A program made the translations under genes and the position numbers. Of a DNA stretch of 15,330 nucleotides, positions 1 to 5,739 are shown one piece after another (position 1 is the first letter of the stretch; each line of letters opens with the position of its first letter). The notes under the pieces are model-generated. The model ran no database searches. It was not told where the DNA came from and worked only from the letters and a program-made list of their open reading frames with translations. This DNA comes from a bacterium (GTDB lineage Archaea > Thermoproteota > Nitrososphaeria > Nitrososphaerales > Nitrososphaeraceae), in NCBI GenBank assembly GCA_014381105.1, contig JACMIO010000155.1:1-15330 (forward strand), given 5' to 3'.

Positions 1-38
1 GCAATAATGAACATAAAAAATGTGTTAATGCTAGTTTT

Positions 39-167
39 TCAGTGAAGTTGATTTCTTTTCCTAAATTCGGGGCATCCACATCCACAATTACTTATAGTAA
101 CTCCAAACCCATGAGCATGATCTTTTCTGAAATGACCGCAGGCGCACATCTCATATTCACCATTCAT
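39..167 (-). CDS. Small Cys/His-rich putative zinc protein (42 aa)
   Basis: The minus strand reads a 42-residue protein from an ATG at 165-167 to a TGA at 39-41. It has Cys at 8, 10, 28, 30 and 32 and His at 12, 17 and 19, arranged as CACGH, then DHAH, then NCGCGC followed by PEFRKR. Small archaeal proteins with a CxCGH start and a CxCxxF end are usually zinc-binding, so a metal-binding role is likely but no specific function is known to me. The frame stays open for 28 more protein-like codons upstream of the ATG, back to a TAA at about 252-254, but shows no ATG, GTG or TTG there. The true start may be non-canonical, or the gene may have lost its first codons. There is no clear Shine-Dalgarno sequence. 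Confidence 0.45.
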   Translation of the reverse strand: MNGEYEMCACGHFRKDHAHGFGVTISNCGCGCPEFRKRNQLH

Positions 168-716
168 GGGATTGAATAGGACTTTGTCCTTAATAGATTT
201 TCTAGTAATGGTATTAAGGATGTCATATCTGGGTTCTGTAAACTTATAAAGAAATTACCTAGACCATTATAATTCACGTAGAAAGGGAAACGAAATAATT
301 CGAGATTCCTGAGGCTCACTTTTTACGGTGTCCTCCTAGTCTGAAATCCAAACTGAACCGTACTAGTATTATACACTCTAGTTATTTAAATACCACTTGA
401 GAAAACAGATGGTTAAGGATCAACAAAAAAATCTAATCTGATTTAAAGTTACATATTTTGTATCAGTAGTGATTTTTACCTTCACTATAACAGAATTAGG
501 AGTCTTTAAGCACAACAAATTTCCTGATTTTAGCCGCAATTTTTTTATAATATTTTTACGATAATAAATATACGGATTCACTGATGGGAGGGCTTTTTCT
601 ATTCGTGGTATGGGATTTGTAAACGAACTAGGTTTGCAATCGTTCCCTCCGGTCAGGCTTGAACCGTTATAAGTTAATTTGAGTCGTACATCATATGCAC
701 GTACACGACATCTGTC
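168..716. other. Gene-poor stretch, nothing convincing
   Basis: About 550 bases without a coding frame that I trust. The minus-strand frame of the neighbouring Cys/His protein runs open into it as far as about 252. A TATA-like element (cttataaag at 243-251, read on the minus strand) could drive that gene. The rest is A/T-rich with scattered short frames, and I saw no tRNA-like cloverleaf or tandem repeat. Confidence 0.4.
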
Positions 717-863
717 TTAGTTGCGGGCACAAAAAACATGATCATAGTTCGGATGGATCTCGCTGTCACAGGCCTTATTGCACTTGTTTACAATTTAAAA
801 CAACATTCTTACAATATGGTTCGGGATCATAGGTTCAAAATCCGATGATTTGTTCCCCCTCAT
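717..863 (-). pseudogene. Interrupted small metal-binding ORF
   Basis: A minus-strand frame starts at an ATG (861-863), reads 22 codons to a TAA at 795-797, and continues in the same frame for 25 codons to a second TAA at 717-719. The downstream part has Cys, Cys, His, His and Cys spaced as CNKAC, EIHP, YDHVFC, which resembles small archaeal zinc proteins. Both halves look protein-like, so the first TAA may be a nonsense mutation in a former gene of about 48 residues. Alternatives are a 22-residue peptide followed by chance coding, or chance throughout. There is no second start after the stop, so the Cys-rich half is probably not translated. Confidence 0.3.
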
Positions 864-881
864 GTATCGAATTTTACATTC

Positions 882-893
882 TTTAAATTATAT
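882..893 (+). promoter_or_regulatory. TATA-like element upstream of half FluC
   Basis: The A/T run tttaaattatat lies about 53 nt (centre) before the ATG at 941. This would place a transcription start near 914 with a leader of roughly 27 nt. It is the best archaeal box A candidate here, and it suggests the truncated gene may still be transcribed. Confidence 0.35.
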
Positions 894-940
894 TTGAACA
901 CACTGAAAAAACCTTGAACCGACTCGGGAATTAGTGGAAG

Positions 941-1156
941 ATGAATTTGAATCTTGACCCAAAATATTCTATCTTTATAGCAATAGGATTTTGTGGATCT
1001 TTTACAACCATGTCTTCATTCGCACTTCAATCTGTAAGTCTAATTGTTTCTAAACAGTTTGTACTGTTTGGATTGAATTTAATTGGAAATGTAGGTCTTT
1101 CAATTCTTGCTCTTGTGACGGGAAGGGCGATTATGTCAGCAGTACTCAGACCTTGA
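941..1156 (+). CDS. C-terminal half of FluC/CrcB fluoride channel
   Basis: FluC (CrcB) proteins are dimeric fluoride export channels of about 120-130 residues with four membrane helices. This 71-residue protein matches only the second half. The family signature of helix 3 is present at residues 16-27 as GFCGSFTTMSSF, followed by a second hydrophobic helix at about 41-66. The first half, with its GGxxGAxxRY motif, is missing. An in-frame TAG lies just before the ATG, and I found no first-half sequence in the 240 bases upstream in any plus frame. In the Phe-box region the first Phe is Met24 while Phe27 is kept. It overlaps the next gene by four bases (TTGA), so the two are probably cotranslated. 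It is either a gene remnant or a minimal half-channel. The family call is firm; function is doubtful. Confidence 0.65.
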   Translation: MNLNLDPKYSIFIAIGFCGSFTTMSSFALQSVSLIVSKQFVLFGLNLIGNVGLSILALVTGRAIMSAVLRP

Positions 1157-1752
1157 TACCTCTACTTTTTGATCCATCTTTAAAAACACTTTTTGCAAGA
1201 ATAGAAAAAGACAAAAACTTTCCCCGTAATAGCGTATTATTGTCTAGTGAAAATTACAAGGAATTACTTACTAGGATTTTGAAATGGTTAGAAGAAGAAA
1301 AAGTATACCAGGTATCGCCACGGTCAAACCCAAAAACATTTTTTAGTCTTCTTGTGAGTTCCAAAGGAAAAAATGAAGGCCATTCAAAAATCATGGTTAC
1401 TTATCCAAATAAATTTGATTCTGAGAATACGCTAATTATTGGATGGGGATGGATACCTGAAGCGCAAGACAGGAAGGCGTTCATTGCATTCAAGGAAATA
1501 AAATTAAAGAAAAGACTGATCCAATCAATTATAAGAAAAATCACTGCCGCCAAAGTAAATGTAGAAATTGATACAGACTATAATTACCTTAAAACAATAA
1601 GAGTCTATAGATACCTCAGAGTAGAAAAAGTTACTAAAAAAAATATACTCACAAATATAGAATTACTAATTAATATGTGGAAACTGGTAATGCGAGAGTT
1701 TACTAAACATCTGGGCATTGGAATAAGTTTCAATTCTTCGGAACTTGCTTAA
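1153..1752 (+). CDS. Hypothetical protein, 199 aa
   Basis: I do not recognise this protein. It starts at a TTG (1153-1155) that overlaps the stop of the FluC half-gene, a typical translational-coupling arrangement. The sequence is basic and soluble, with no membrane segment. An amphipathic, probably helical N-terminal part (residues 9-52) is followed by a strand-rich centre with GWGWIPEAQDRKAF near 97-110, a Lys-rich helix near 115-132, and a C-terminal helix near 165-187. The protein-like composition over 200 codons and the tight overlap argue for a real gene. No catalytic motif stands out. Its place next to a fluoride-channel fragment does not by itself say what it does. Confidence 0.6.
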   Translation: MIPLLFDPSLKTLFARIEKDKNFPRNSVLLSSENYKELLTRILKWLEEEKVYQVSPRSNPKTFFSLLVSSKGKNEGHSKIMVTYPNKFDSENTLIIGWGWIPEAQDRKAFIAFKEIKLKKRLIQSIIRKITAAKVNVEIDTDYNYLKTIRVYRYLRVEKVTKKNILTNIELLINMWKLVMREFTKHLGIGISFNSSELA

Positions 1753-1924
1753 ATATAATTCCCCTTGGACAGAACAAATCCTTTTAATAAGATTAGGAAA
1801 ATTAAAAGTTATTATTTCACCTGGCTTCTTTTTATTTTGCAATGTTATCAGGTTTCGGATCTTTTGAAGGTTTAGCAAATCTTATCCAAAACTTGTTTGC
1901 AATAAGAAAAATGATGAAAGCGCC

Positions 1925-1946
1925 CCCTCCTCGATACTAGGAGAGG
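1925..1946 (-). terminator. Hairpin after the 71-aa minus-strand gene
   Basis: CTCCT (1927-1931) pairs with AGGAG (1939-1943) around a 7-nt loop, extended by CC/GG (1925-1926 with 1945-1946) with one bulged A. Read on the minus strand, the hairpin is followed by a T-rich tract (about 1900-1918). It lies between two convergent genes, so a terminator role is plausible. Confidence 0.35.
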
Positions 1947-2014
1947 CATCATTAAATACTTTAGAATTCCACCGAAGATAAGAATCGGCGACTGGTAAAT
2001 CTTCATTAAAGCAT

Positions 2015-2230
2015 TTAACGACCATAATCTTCCTCAGGACTTTCTCTTTCCAACTCCCACTCACCATCTTGAATCCGATTCATTAAATCTTCCGTCTTGA
2101 AATTTCTAGTCCCAGCAGCCTTCATATCTTCATCAACTAACTTGAGAACCTTTACCTTGTCAGATGCTATATCAATAATCTTGATTCTATACGTATTTGA
2201 ATTACTTTTGTACAATTCGTCTTTAAACAT
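2015..2230 (-). CDS. Small acidic hypothetical protein, 71 aa
   Basis: This is a 71-residue soluble protein of unknown function. It has a short beta-like N-terminal stretch (residues 13-31, with TYRIKIIDI and KVKVLKLVDE), a helical middle, and a strongly acidic C-terminus rich in Glu (about 55-69). No Cys, membrane segment or known motif is present. The start is an ATG at 2228-2230. A TATA-like tract 14-30 nt upstream on the minus strand fits a leaderless transcript from exactly this start, which supports the gene. The overlapping minus frame at 1882-2067 looks like chance and is not listed. Confidence 0.55.
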   Translation of the reverse strand: MFKDELYKSNSNTYRIKIIDIASDKVKVLKLVDEDMKAAGTRNFKTEDLMNRIQDGEWELERESPEEDYGR

Positions 2231-2243
2231 AGAGTACAGTGGT

Positions 2244-2260
2244 CTAAAAATTATTTACAG
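2244..2260 (-). promoter_or_regulatory. TATA-like element of the 71-aa gene
   Basis: Read on the minus strand, the tract is TGTAAATAATTTTTAGA, centred about 22 nt before the ATG at 2230. That spacing places the transcription start at or next to the start codon. Confidence 0.4.
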
Positions 2261-2367
2261 GTTGTAGTCCTCTCCTCCCTTGTTGGTTAATCGGACTTTG
2301 TTTAACTCTTTTATTGTTTGTTGGCTATTGCATTACAAGTGTCGACAAGTGCCAAGAATATGCGCAT

Positions 2368-2401
2368 GACTGGTGGGCTATTCGTGGATTGGCCCATCAG
2401 T
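2368..2401 (+). repeat. Hairpin built on GACTGGTGGG, copy 1
   Basis: ACTGGTGGGC (2369-2378) pairs with GCCCATCAGT (2392-2401) in a 10-bp stem with one G-T wobble and a 13-nt loop. A run of T follows. The 10-base word GACTGGTGGG at 2368-2377 recurs 127 bases later. The hairpin sits in a 357-base stretch (2231-2587) in which I found no gene. Confidence 0.55.
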
Positions 2402-2494
2402 TTTAATTCCGTAAACCATTGTGATCTGCAATTCTGGTCACCTTGAACCATTTTATAGTTTGTTGTCTACAGTGTAACCAACGCTTCCAAATAA

Positions 2495-2549
2495 GACTGG
2501 TGGGATAAGTTTGATGGTTGATTGGTATGATAGAAGATGCCCACCAGTC
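2495..2549 (+). repeat. Perfect inverted repeat GACTGGTGGG, copy 2
   Basis: GACTGGTGGG (2495-2504) is perfectly complementary to CCCACCAGTC (2540-2549), with 35 bases between the arms. The left arm is identical to the word at 2368-2377. It could be the ends of a very small mobile element, an operator pair, or an RNA structure. The sequence alone does not decide. Confidence 0.55.
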
Positions 2550-2587
2550 ATATGTTGTAATTATTTTTTTAAACTAGGTTAGTAACG

Positions 2588-2677
2588 ATGGTACATCCGC
2601 TGGCGGGATTATTTTTGCTCGTTATTGCATACGGTTCCAGTTCTGCCGGATATTATTTATTTATACTTCATAGATAA
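2588..2677 (+). CDS. Putative 29-aa single-helix membrane peptide
   Basis: An ATG at 2588-2590 opens a 29-codon frame ending in a TAA at 2675-2677. Residues 4-26 are strongly hydrophobic (PLAGLFLLVIAYG and AGYYLFIL) and end in His-Arg, as in a single-pass membrane peptide with a basic end. An A/T tract at 2560-2574 lies close upstream and could be a box A for a leaderless message. The frame is short enough to arise by chance, and its end overlaps the end of the opposing 69-aa frame by ten bases. I keep it because the composition looks more like a small membrane protein than random A/T-rich DNA. Confidence 0.3.
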   Translation: MVHPLAGLFLLVIAYGSSSAGYYLFILHR

Positions 2678-2877
2678 TTAGCACGGAATAATTGACATCT
2701 GAATTTTTGCCTAGCGTCCTGCAAAAGTTTGGGAGTAGATGAAAATTTTATGTCAATAAATCTGAATGTACTACCGTGCTGCTTTGTTATGTCTTCCATA
2801 AATTTGTCAATATTGTCTGTCACCGAAGTTATTCTGTCAGATTCAAAGCCTATTGTCTTTATCATATCTACAGCCAT
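2668..2877 (-). CDS. Possible small hypothetical protein or remnant, 69 aa
   Basis: The minus frame from the ATG at 2875-2877 encodes 69 residues of mixed, soluble composition, with no motif that I know. Upstream of the ATG the frame stays open for 14 more residues that also look like protein (VILVRHLSNK) before a TAG at about 2920-2922, and no usable start codon occurs there. This suggests either an internal start or the C-terminal part of a gene broken by the TAG. A hydrophobic frame on the opposite strand (2729-2923) is probably its shadow. Confidence 0.35.
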   Translation of the reverse strand: MAVDMIKTIGFESDRITSVTDNIDKFMEDITKQHGSTFRFIDIKFSSTPKLLQDARQKFRCQLFRANYL

Positions 2878-3131
2878 GCTTTTATTGGATAAATGCCTTA
2901 CCAGTATTACTGGGCTCGACTAATAATAATACCATAAGTTGAATCATTAAAGTACTTTTTGTCTTCACGAAACATATGACTCTATAGTTTGTAGTGTGAT
3001 TAGATCAACAAAAAAATTGGGCAAGGAATCCATAGTGCTACTAACGTTACTAGTCATGAATCGACATTCTAAACTTAACTGGAAAAATTGGCGGGATGTA
3101 ATACCGTTTTTAGTGTTCTGTAGATGGGATT

Positions 3132-3350
3132 TTAAGTTTTACTTCTAACGCACGTTGTCCCAGGATGATTCGTTGAGAATGTCTCACAATCGTTTTCTTT
3201 GATGAAGCACTGAAATATGTCAGTACCAGATGCGCAAAAACTAATTTTTGCTTGCACAGCAATTGGAATTGAAAATACAATAGTTGCAGCAATTAGTGTG
3301 AGGGATAGTAAGACAAATATCGCAATAGAATTCATTGTATGGAAGATCAT
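3132..3350 (-). CDS. Small exported protein with four cysteines
   Basis: The protein has a long hydrophobic N-terminal segment ending in an AVQA-like signal-peptidase site, then a short mature part with four Cys (residues 39, 48, 55 and 67 counted from this start). This fits a small extracytoplasmic protein with two disulfides. I do not recognise the family. Three starts are possible: GTG at 3384-3386 (84 aa), ATG at 3348-3350 (72 aa, chosen) and ATG at 3333-3335 (67 aa). I chose 3350 because a TATA-like element at 3370-3377 is centred about 24 nt upstream, the spacing of other leaderless starts in this window. That element would lie inside the reading frame of the longest form. The next minus-strand gene upstream also encodes an exported small protein. 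Confidence 0.5.
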   Translation of the reverse strand: MIFHTMNSIAIFVLLSLTLIAATIVFSIPIAVQAKISFCASGTDIFQCFIKENDCETFSTNHPGTTCVRSKT

Positions 3351-3369
3351 TAGAGCGATAGATAGAGCG

Positions 3370-3377
3370 ATATAAAT
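3370..3377 (-). promoter_or_regulatory. TATA-like element of the four-Cys exported protein
   Basis: The plus-strand bases atataaat, read as ATTTATAT on the minus strand, are centred about 24 nt before the ATG at 3350. This helps decide between the alternative starts of that gene. Confidence 0.35.
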
Positions 3378-3562
3378 GGGTATCACTTTTCTTGCAATCA
3401 GTGTTAATCTATGCTCTTTTCAATTTCGCATAAAGAATCGAATCCTGTGTCGTATCCGGAATCGAGGACTAGATCAAGAAATCCATGATGTCAGAGGGTT
3501 TGGCTAAATTTACAAAGTAAAGACTTTTTTTAATCAAATACCCATTGTTAAGTATGATATAA

Positions 3563-3880
3563 TCAGTTTAAAGTTCGGTTACTGGTTACTTGAACATCAG
3601 GAATTTTAGGAGACATATTAGTTGTCGCATTTCCATTCAACAAATTATGACAAATTATTTCTGCTAACTCTCTATTGTCACTTATTAATTTTTGAAAAGA
3701 ACCATTTATTCCATTATTATTTAGTATCGGAGGGGGAACCTTTTTTTGAGTTCCATCCGTACAAGTACCATTTTCAGTAAGTATTGCAAGAGTATGTCGA
3801 GAATACTGATATGATACTATAGACGCATATACTCCTATTGGTAAAATTGTCAAAATAAAAATAAGTGATATAACATTCAC
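3563..3880 (-). CDS. Exported hypothetical protein, 105 aa
   Basis: It starts at a GTG (3878-3880). Residues 3-24 form a hydrophobic signal peptide or membrane anchor ending in GVYAS, and the remainder should be outside the cytoplasm. The mature part has two Cys (40 and 77) that could form a disulfide, a Pro/Asn-rich linker (49-61), and several Asn-x-Ser/Thr sites. No enzymatic motif is visible and I do not recognise the family. A TATA-like element 21-30 nt upstream supports this GTG as a leaderless start. It is followed on the same strand, after about 210 bases, by another small exported protein, but that one has its own TATA element, so they need not be an operon. Confidence 0.55.
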   Translation of the reverse strand: MNVISLIFILTILPIGVYASIVSYQYSRHTLAILTENGTCTDGTQKKVPPPILNNNGINGSFQKLISDNRELAEIICHNLLNGNATTNMSPKIPDVQVTSNRTLN

Positions 3881-3900
3881 TCGATAAAATATTATTCAAA

Positions 3901-3910
3901 ATTAATAAAG
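3901..3910 (-). promoter_or_regulatory. TATA-like element of the 105-aa exported protein
   Basis: The plus-strand bases attaataaag, read as CTTTATTAAT on the minus strand, are centred 25 nt before the GTG at 3880, consistent with a leaderless transcript. Confidence 0.35.
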
Positions 3911-3995
3911 TATAACGAAGAATGTTATGTATTAAAATTAAGTGAAATTTTGTCCTCGCTGCGAACCCGTTACCAATTCCGGTCGTTCAGTTTTC

Positions 3996-4214
3996 TTAAG
4001 ACAGGAATCTAAGTGAGTTTATAATTCTATTCAAGATATTTTGAGTATTGGGTTCGTCAAAAGTCGTTGTGGAATCTGTGAAAACCACGGAGTAGTCATC
4101 ACCATCGTGAGTGAAATAAAAAACCTGCTGAGCAACATCAATTCCATCACCTTCCCTCTTTAAAAGGAACGCACCGGTTCTTTCCCCGTCTATTTTGTAC
4201 TTATTCGTGTAATT
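3996..4214 (-). pseudogene. C-terminal remnant of a PsbP-like protein
   Basis: A minus-strand frame of 72 codons runs without a start from just after a TAG (4215-4217) to a TAA at 3996-3998. It reads like the end of a PsbP-like secreted domain: YKIDGERTGAF, then VAQQVFYFTHDGDDYSVVF, then TFDEPNTQNILNRIINSLRF. In that fold the last strands and the closing helix have this pattern (hydrophobic strands, a Y-x-V/I-x-F strand, Thr-Phe-Asp, and a helix ending in NSLRF). The N-terminal half is gone, and no ATG, GTG or TTG exists in the remaining frame. Its 5' end coincides with the broken end of the recombinase remnant, so the two were joined by deletion or rearrangement. The PsbP assignment is from memory of the family pattern, without a database search. 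Confidence 0.6.
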
Positions 4215-4575
4215 CTAATATTTTTTGTATTTCTTCGTGTGTATAACCCCTATCTTTTCCGTTTGTCTCGTTGTCTGTTTATCCCGACTTTATGAATTTC
4301 TTTAGTTTCTTCCAGTTTAGAATGACATCATTCATTTCGCAAGCGTGCTTTATCGAAGCCATTATAACGATCTTGTATTGACTTGATATTTTCAGAGAAA
4401 CTAGATACTTTATGATAAGACCAGACATTTCTTGTTGCTGTGATCTAAGAAAGGAATTCAGGTCTAAATTACAATATTTTAAGAATCGTGACATACAGTA
4501 TTCATAATTTCTTCTGGTGGCGTCAGAATTAATCGAGTTTACAAAGTTAAAGTACGCCTCTTCCTGTACTTGCAT
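4201..4575 (-). pseudogene. N-terminal remnant of a tyrosine recombinase
   Basis: From the ATG at 4573-4575 the frame reads 98 residues to a TAA at 4279-4281, then continues in frame for 25 more residues to a TAA at 4201-4203. The first part is a SAM-like, core-binding domain of phage-integrase type: SINSDATRRNYEYCMSRF, KYCNLDLNSFL, IIKYLVSLKISSQYK, and a final NWKKLKKFIKSG. The part after the first stop has RGYTHEEIQKIL, the usual link into the catalytic domain of archaeal integrases. The catalytic R..HxxR..Y domain is entirely absent. There are thus two lesions: an in-frame stop after codon 98 and a truncation at the junction with the PsbP-like remnant. The 98-residue piece could still be made as a DNA-binding fragment, but a pseudogene is the simpler reading. 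Confidence 0.7.
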
Positions 4576-4652
4576 GCATCATAGACGCAGAACCTAGAAT
4601 ATTAGAACTAATTATTTAACTAGTTTTATCTATGGTACTATCTTCCTTAATG

Positions 4653-4660
4653 TAAATAAA
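4653..4660 (+). promoter_or_regulatory. TATA-like element of the zinc-finger gene
   Basis: The tract taaataaa is centred about 32 nt before the ATG at 4689. A second A/T tract (ttttaaaaat, 4671-4680) is closer. Either could serve as box A. Confidence 0.3.
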
Positions 4661-4688
4661 CCATAATCAGTTTTAAAAATTAATTACG

Positions 4689-4850
4689 ATGGATAATACA
4701 GATTTAAAGATGGTCGTGGAAACTCCCGAGGAAAGGCGAAAACGGTTCCTTATAGAATTTGAAAAGCCCTTCAAATGTGAGAAGTGTAATGAGAGATTCA
4801 AGAAAAAGAAATATCTCAAAGAGCACAAAATAGAGGTTCATTCTTACTAA
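4689..4850 (+). CDS. C2H2 zinc-finger mini-protein (53 aa)
   Basis: An ATG at 4689-4691 opens a 53-residue protein ending in a TAA at 4848-4850. Residues 30-51 form one classical C2H2 zinc finger: Cys30-x2-Cys33-x12-His46-x4-His51, with the expected aromatic and hydrophobic core positions (Phe28, Phe37, Leu43). The region before it is charged, with a Glu/Arg-rich helix (11-25), and the finger itself is very Lys-rich, which fits DNA or RNA binding. Single-finger C2H2 proteins of this size are common in Nitrososphaerota and Haloarchaea and are usually taken to be regulators, though few are characterised. It is divergent from the recombinase remnant, with 113 bases between them. Confidence 0.8.
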   Translation: MDNTDLKMVVETPEERRKRFLIEFEKPFKCEKCNERFKKKKYLKEHKIEVHSY

Positions 4851-4951
4851 TTTTCTTAATTGGCACGCGTCGTTTTATCAAAGGAAATTGAATCGCATCT
4901 TACAATCAATCTAAAGGATGTAGTAATAGTAATTAATTGAGGAGTATTCAC

Positions 4952-4964
4952 ATAAAATAATTTA
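4952..4964 (+). promoter_or_regulatory. TATA-like element of the cobalamin adenosyltransferase gene
   Basis: The tract ataaaataattta is centred about 35 nt before the TTG at 4993, giving a predicted leader of only a few bases. Confidence 0.35.
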
Positions 4965-4992
4965 TGGAATCAGATAATATTGTATTTCAATC

Positions 4993-5553
4993 TTGAAAAT
5001 TTACACTAAAACCGGTGATAAGGGAGACACTGGATTGACTGATGGTTCCAGGACCTTGAAATCTGATTTAAGAATAATTGCATATGGAGAAGTTGATGAG
5101 GCAAATTCTCAAATTGGATTGATAATATCAAATATCAAGGGGAATTCAATTTTTAAAGATCTAGAAAAAATACTCCTAGACATTCAACACGACTTGTTCG
5201 TAATAGGAGCGGAGTTGGCAAATCCCAAAAATATGAAGGATGAGAAGATGCTAGTCAAAAAAGAAATGATAACTAATATAGAGGGTTATATTGACAAACT
5301 TGAATCTGAACTAGCACCAATAACTTATTTCATCCTTCCTGGTGGTACCACTGAATCCTCCTTACTCCATATTTGTAGAACCGTTATAAGACGTGCTGAA
5401 AGATCTACAGTTGCGCTATCTAAGAAACAAAAAATAAATCAGGATATTCTCATATACCTAAACAGATTATCAGATTTGCTGTTCGTTCTTGCAAGAGTTA
5501 CTAATAAACGACAAAATTGCAATGATATTCCCTGGAAACTAAAACGAGCTTGA
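4993..5553 (+). CDS. pduO: PduO-type ATP:cob(I)alamin adenosyltransferase
   Basis: The enzyme transfers the adenosyl group of ATP to cob(I)alamin, giving coenzyme B12 for adenosylcobalamin enzymes such as methylmalonyl-CoA mutase. At 186 residues it has the normal length of the family (MMAB/PduO/CobA2). Seen motifs are the ATP-binding N-terminus KIYTKTGDKGDTGL (2-15), YGEVDEANSQIG (31-42), LPGGTTESSLLHICRTVIRRAE (116-137), which carries the conserved Arg residues, and YLNRLSDLLFVLAR (155-168). The TTG start at 4993-4995 is the only start codon in frame before KIYTKTGD, and it matches the usual family N-terminus, so I trust it. The gene stands alone: the gene before it is unrelated, and more than 300 bases follow before the next. 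Confidence 0.95.
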   Translation: MKIYTKTGDKGDTGLTDGSRTLKSDLRIIAYGEVDEANSQIGLIISNIKGNSIFKDLEKILLDIQHDLFVIGAELANPKNMKDEKMLVKKEMITNIEGYIDKLESELAPITYFILPGGTTESSLLHICRTVIRRAERSTVALSKKQKINQDILIYLNRLSDLLFVLARVTNKRQNCNDIPWKLKRA

Positions 5554-5739
5554 TTACTTTCAAATCGCCGATATTGTAAATTATGAAAAAGATTTGCGTG
5601 TTTATAGCTTCTTTGAAGGAAGCGAATCATCCTACTACTAAATTACTTATAGTGAGTAAACTTAGGTAAGCCAAGTTATTATAATTAGATGCAGAAATAA
5701 AAGTACCTTTTAACACCACAAATTGGTACCATCATACAT

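Noticed and set aside
826..850. A possible tRNA T-arm (ggttcaaaatcc within an atcat/atgat stem)
   Set aside because: The loop has one base too many, and no acceptor or anticodon arm can be placed around it. It is only a short hairpin.
1666..1878. A 70-aa minus-strand frame at the end of the 199-aa gene
   Set aside because: Part of it lies antisense to the well-supported plus-strand gene and the rest reads low-complexity A/T-rich DNA.
1911..1918. A C-box-like ATGATGA that could mark a C/D-box guide RNA
   Set aside because: No D box (CTGA) or C'/D' pair is found at a suitable distance, so a guide RNA is not supported.
1882..2067. A 61-aa minus-strand frame overlapping the 71-aa gene
   Set aside because: It overlaps a better-supported gene in another frame, spans the terminator-like hairpin, and shows no recognisable pattern.
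2729..2923. A hydrophobic 64-aa plus-strand frame
   Set aside because: It is antisense to the 69-aa frame. Its hydrophobicity is what a shadow of a polar, Asp/Lys-rich gene would show.
3056..3148. A 30-codon plus-strand frame from an ATG at 3056 rich in Trp and Phe
   Set aside because: It overlaps the end of the exported protein on the other strand, has no promoter-like tract at a good distance, and has an odd composition.
5583..5669. A 28-codon frame from an ATG at 5583 after the cobalamin gene
   Set aside because: No promoter or conserved pattern; expected by chance in A/T-rich sequence.
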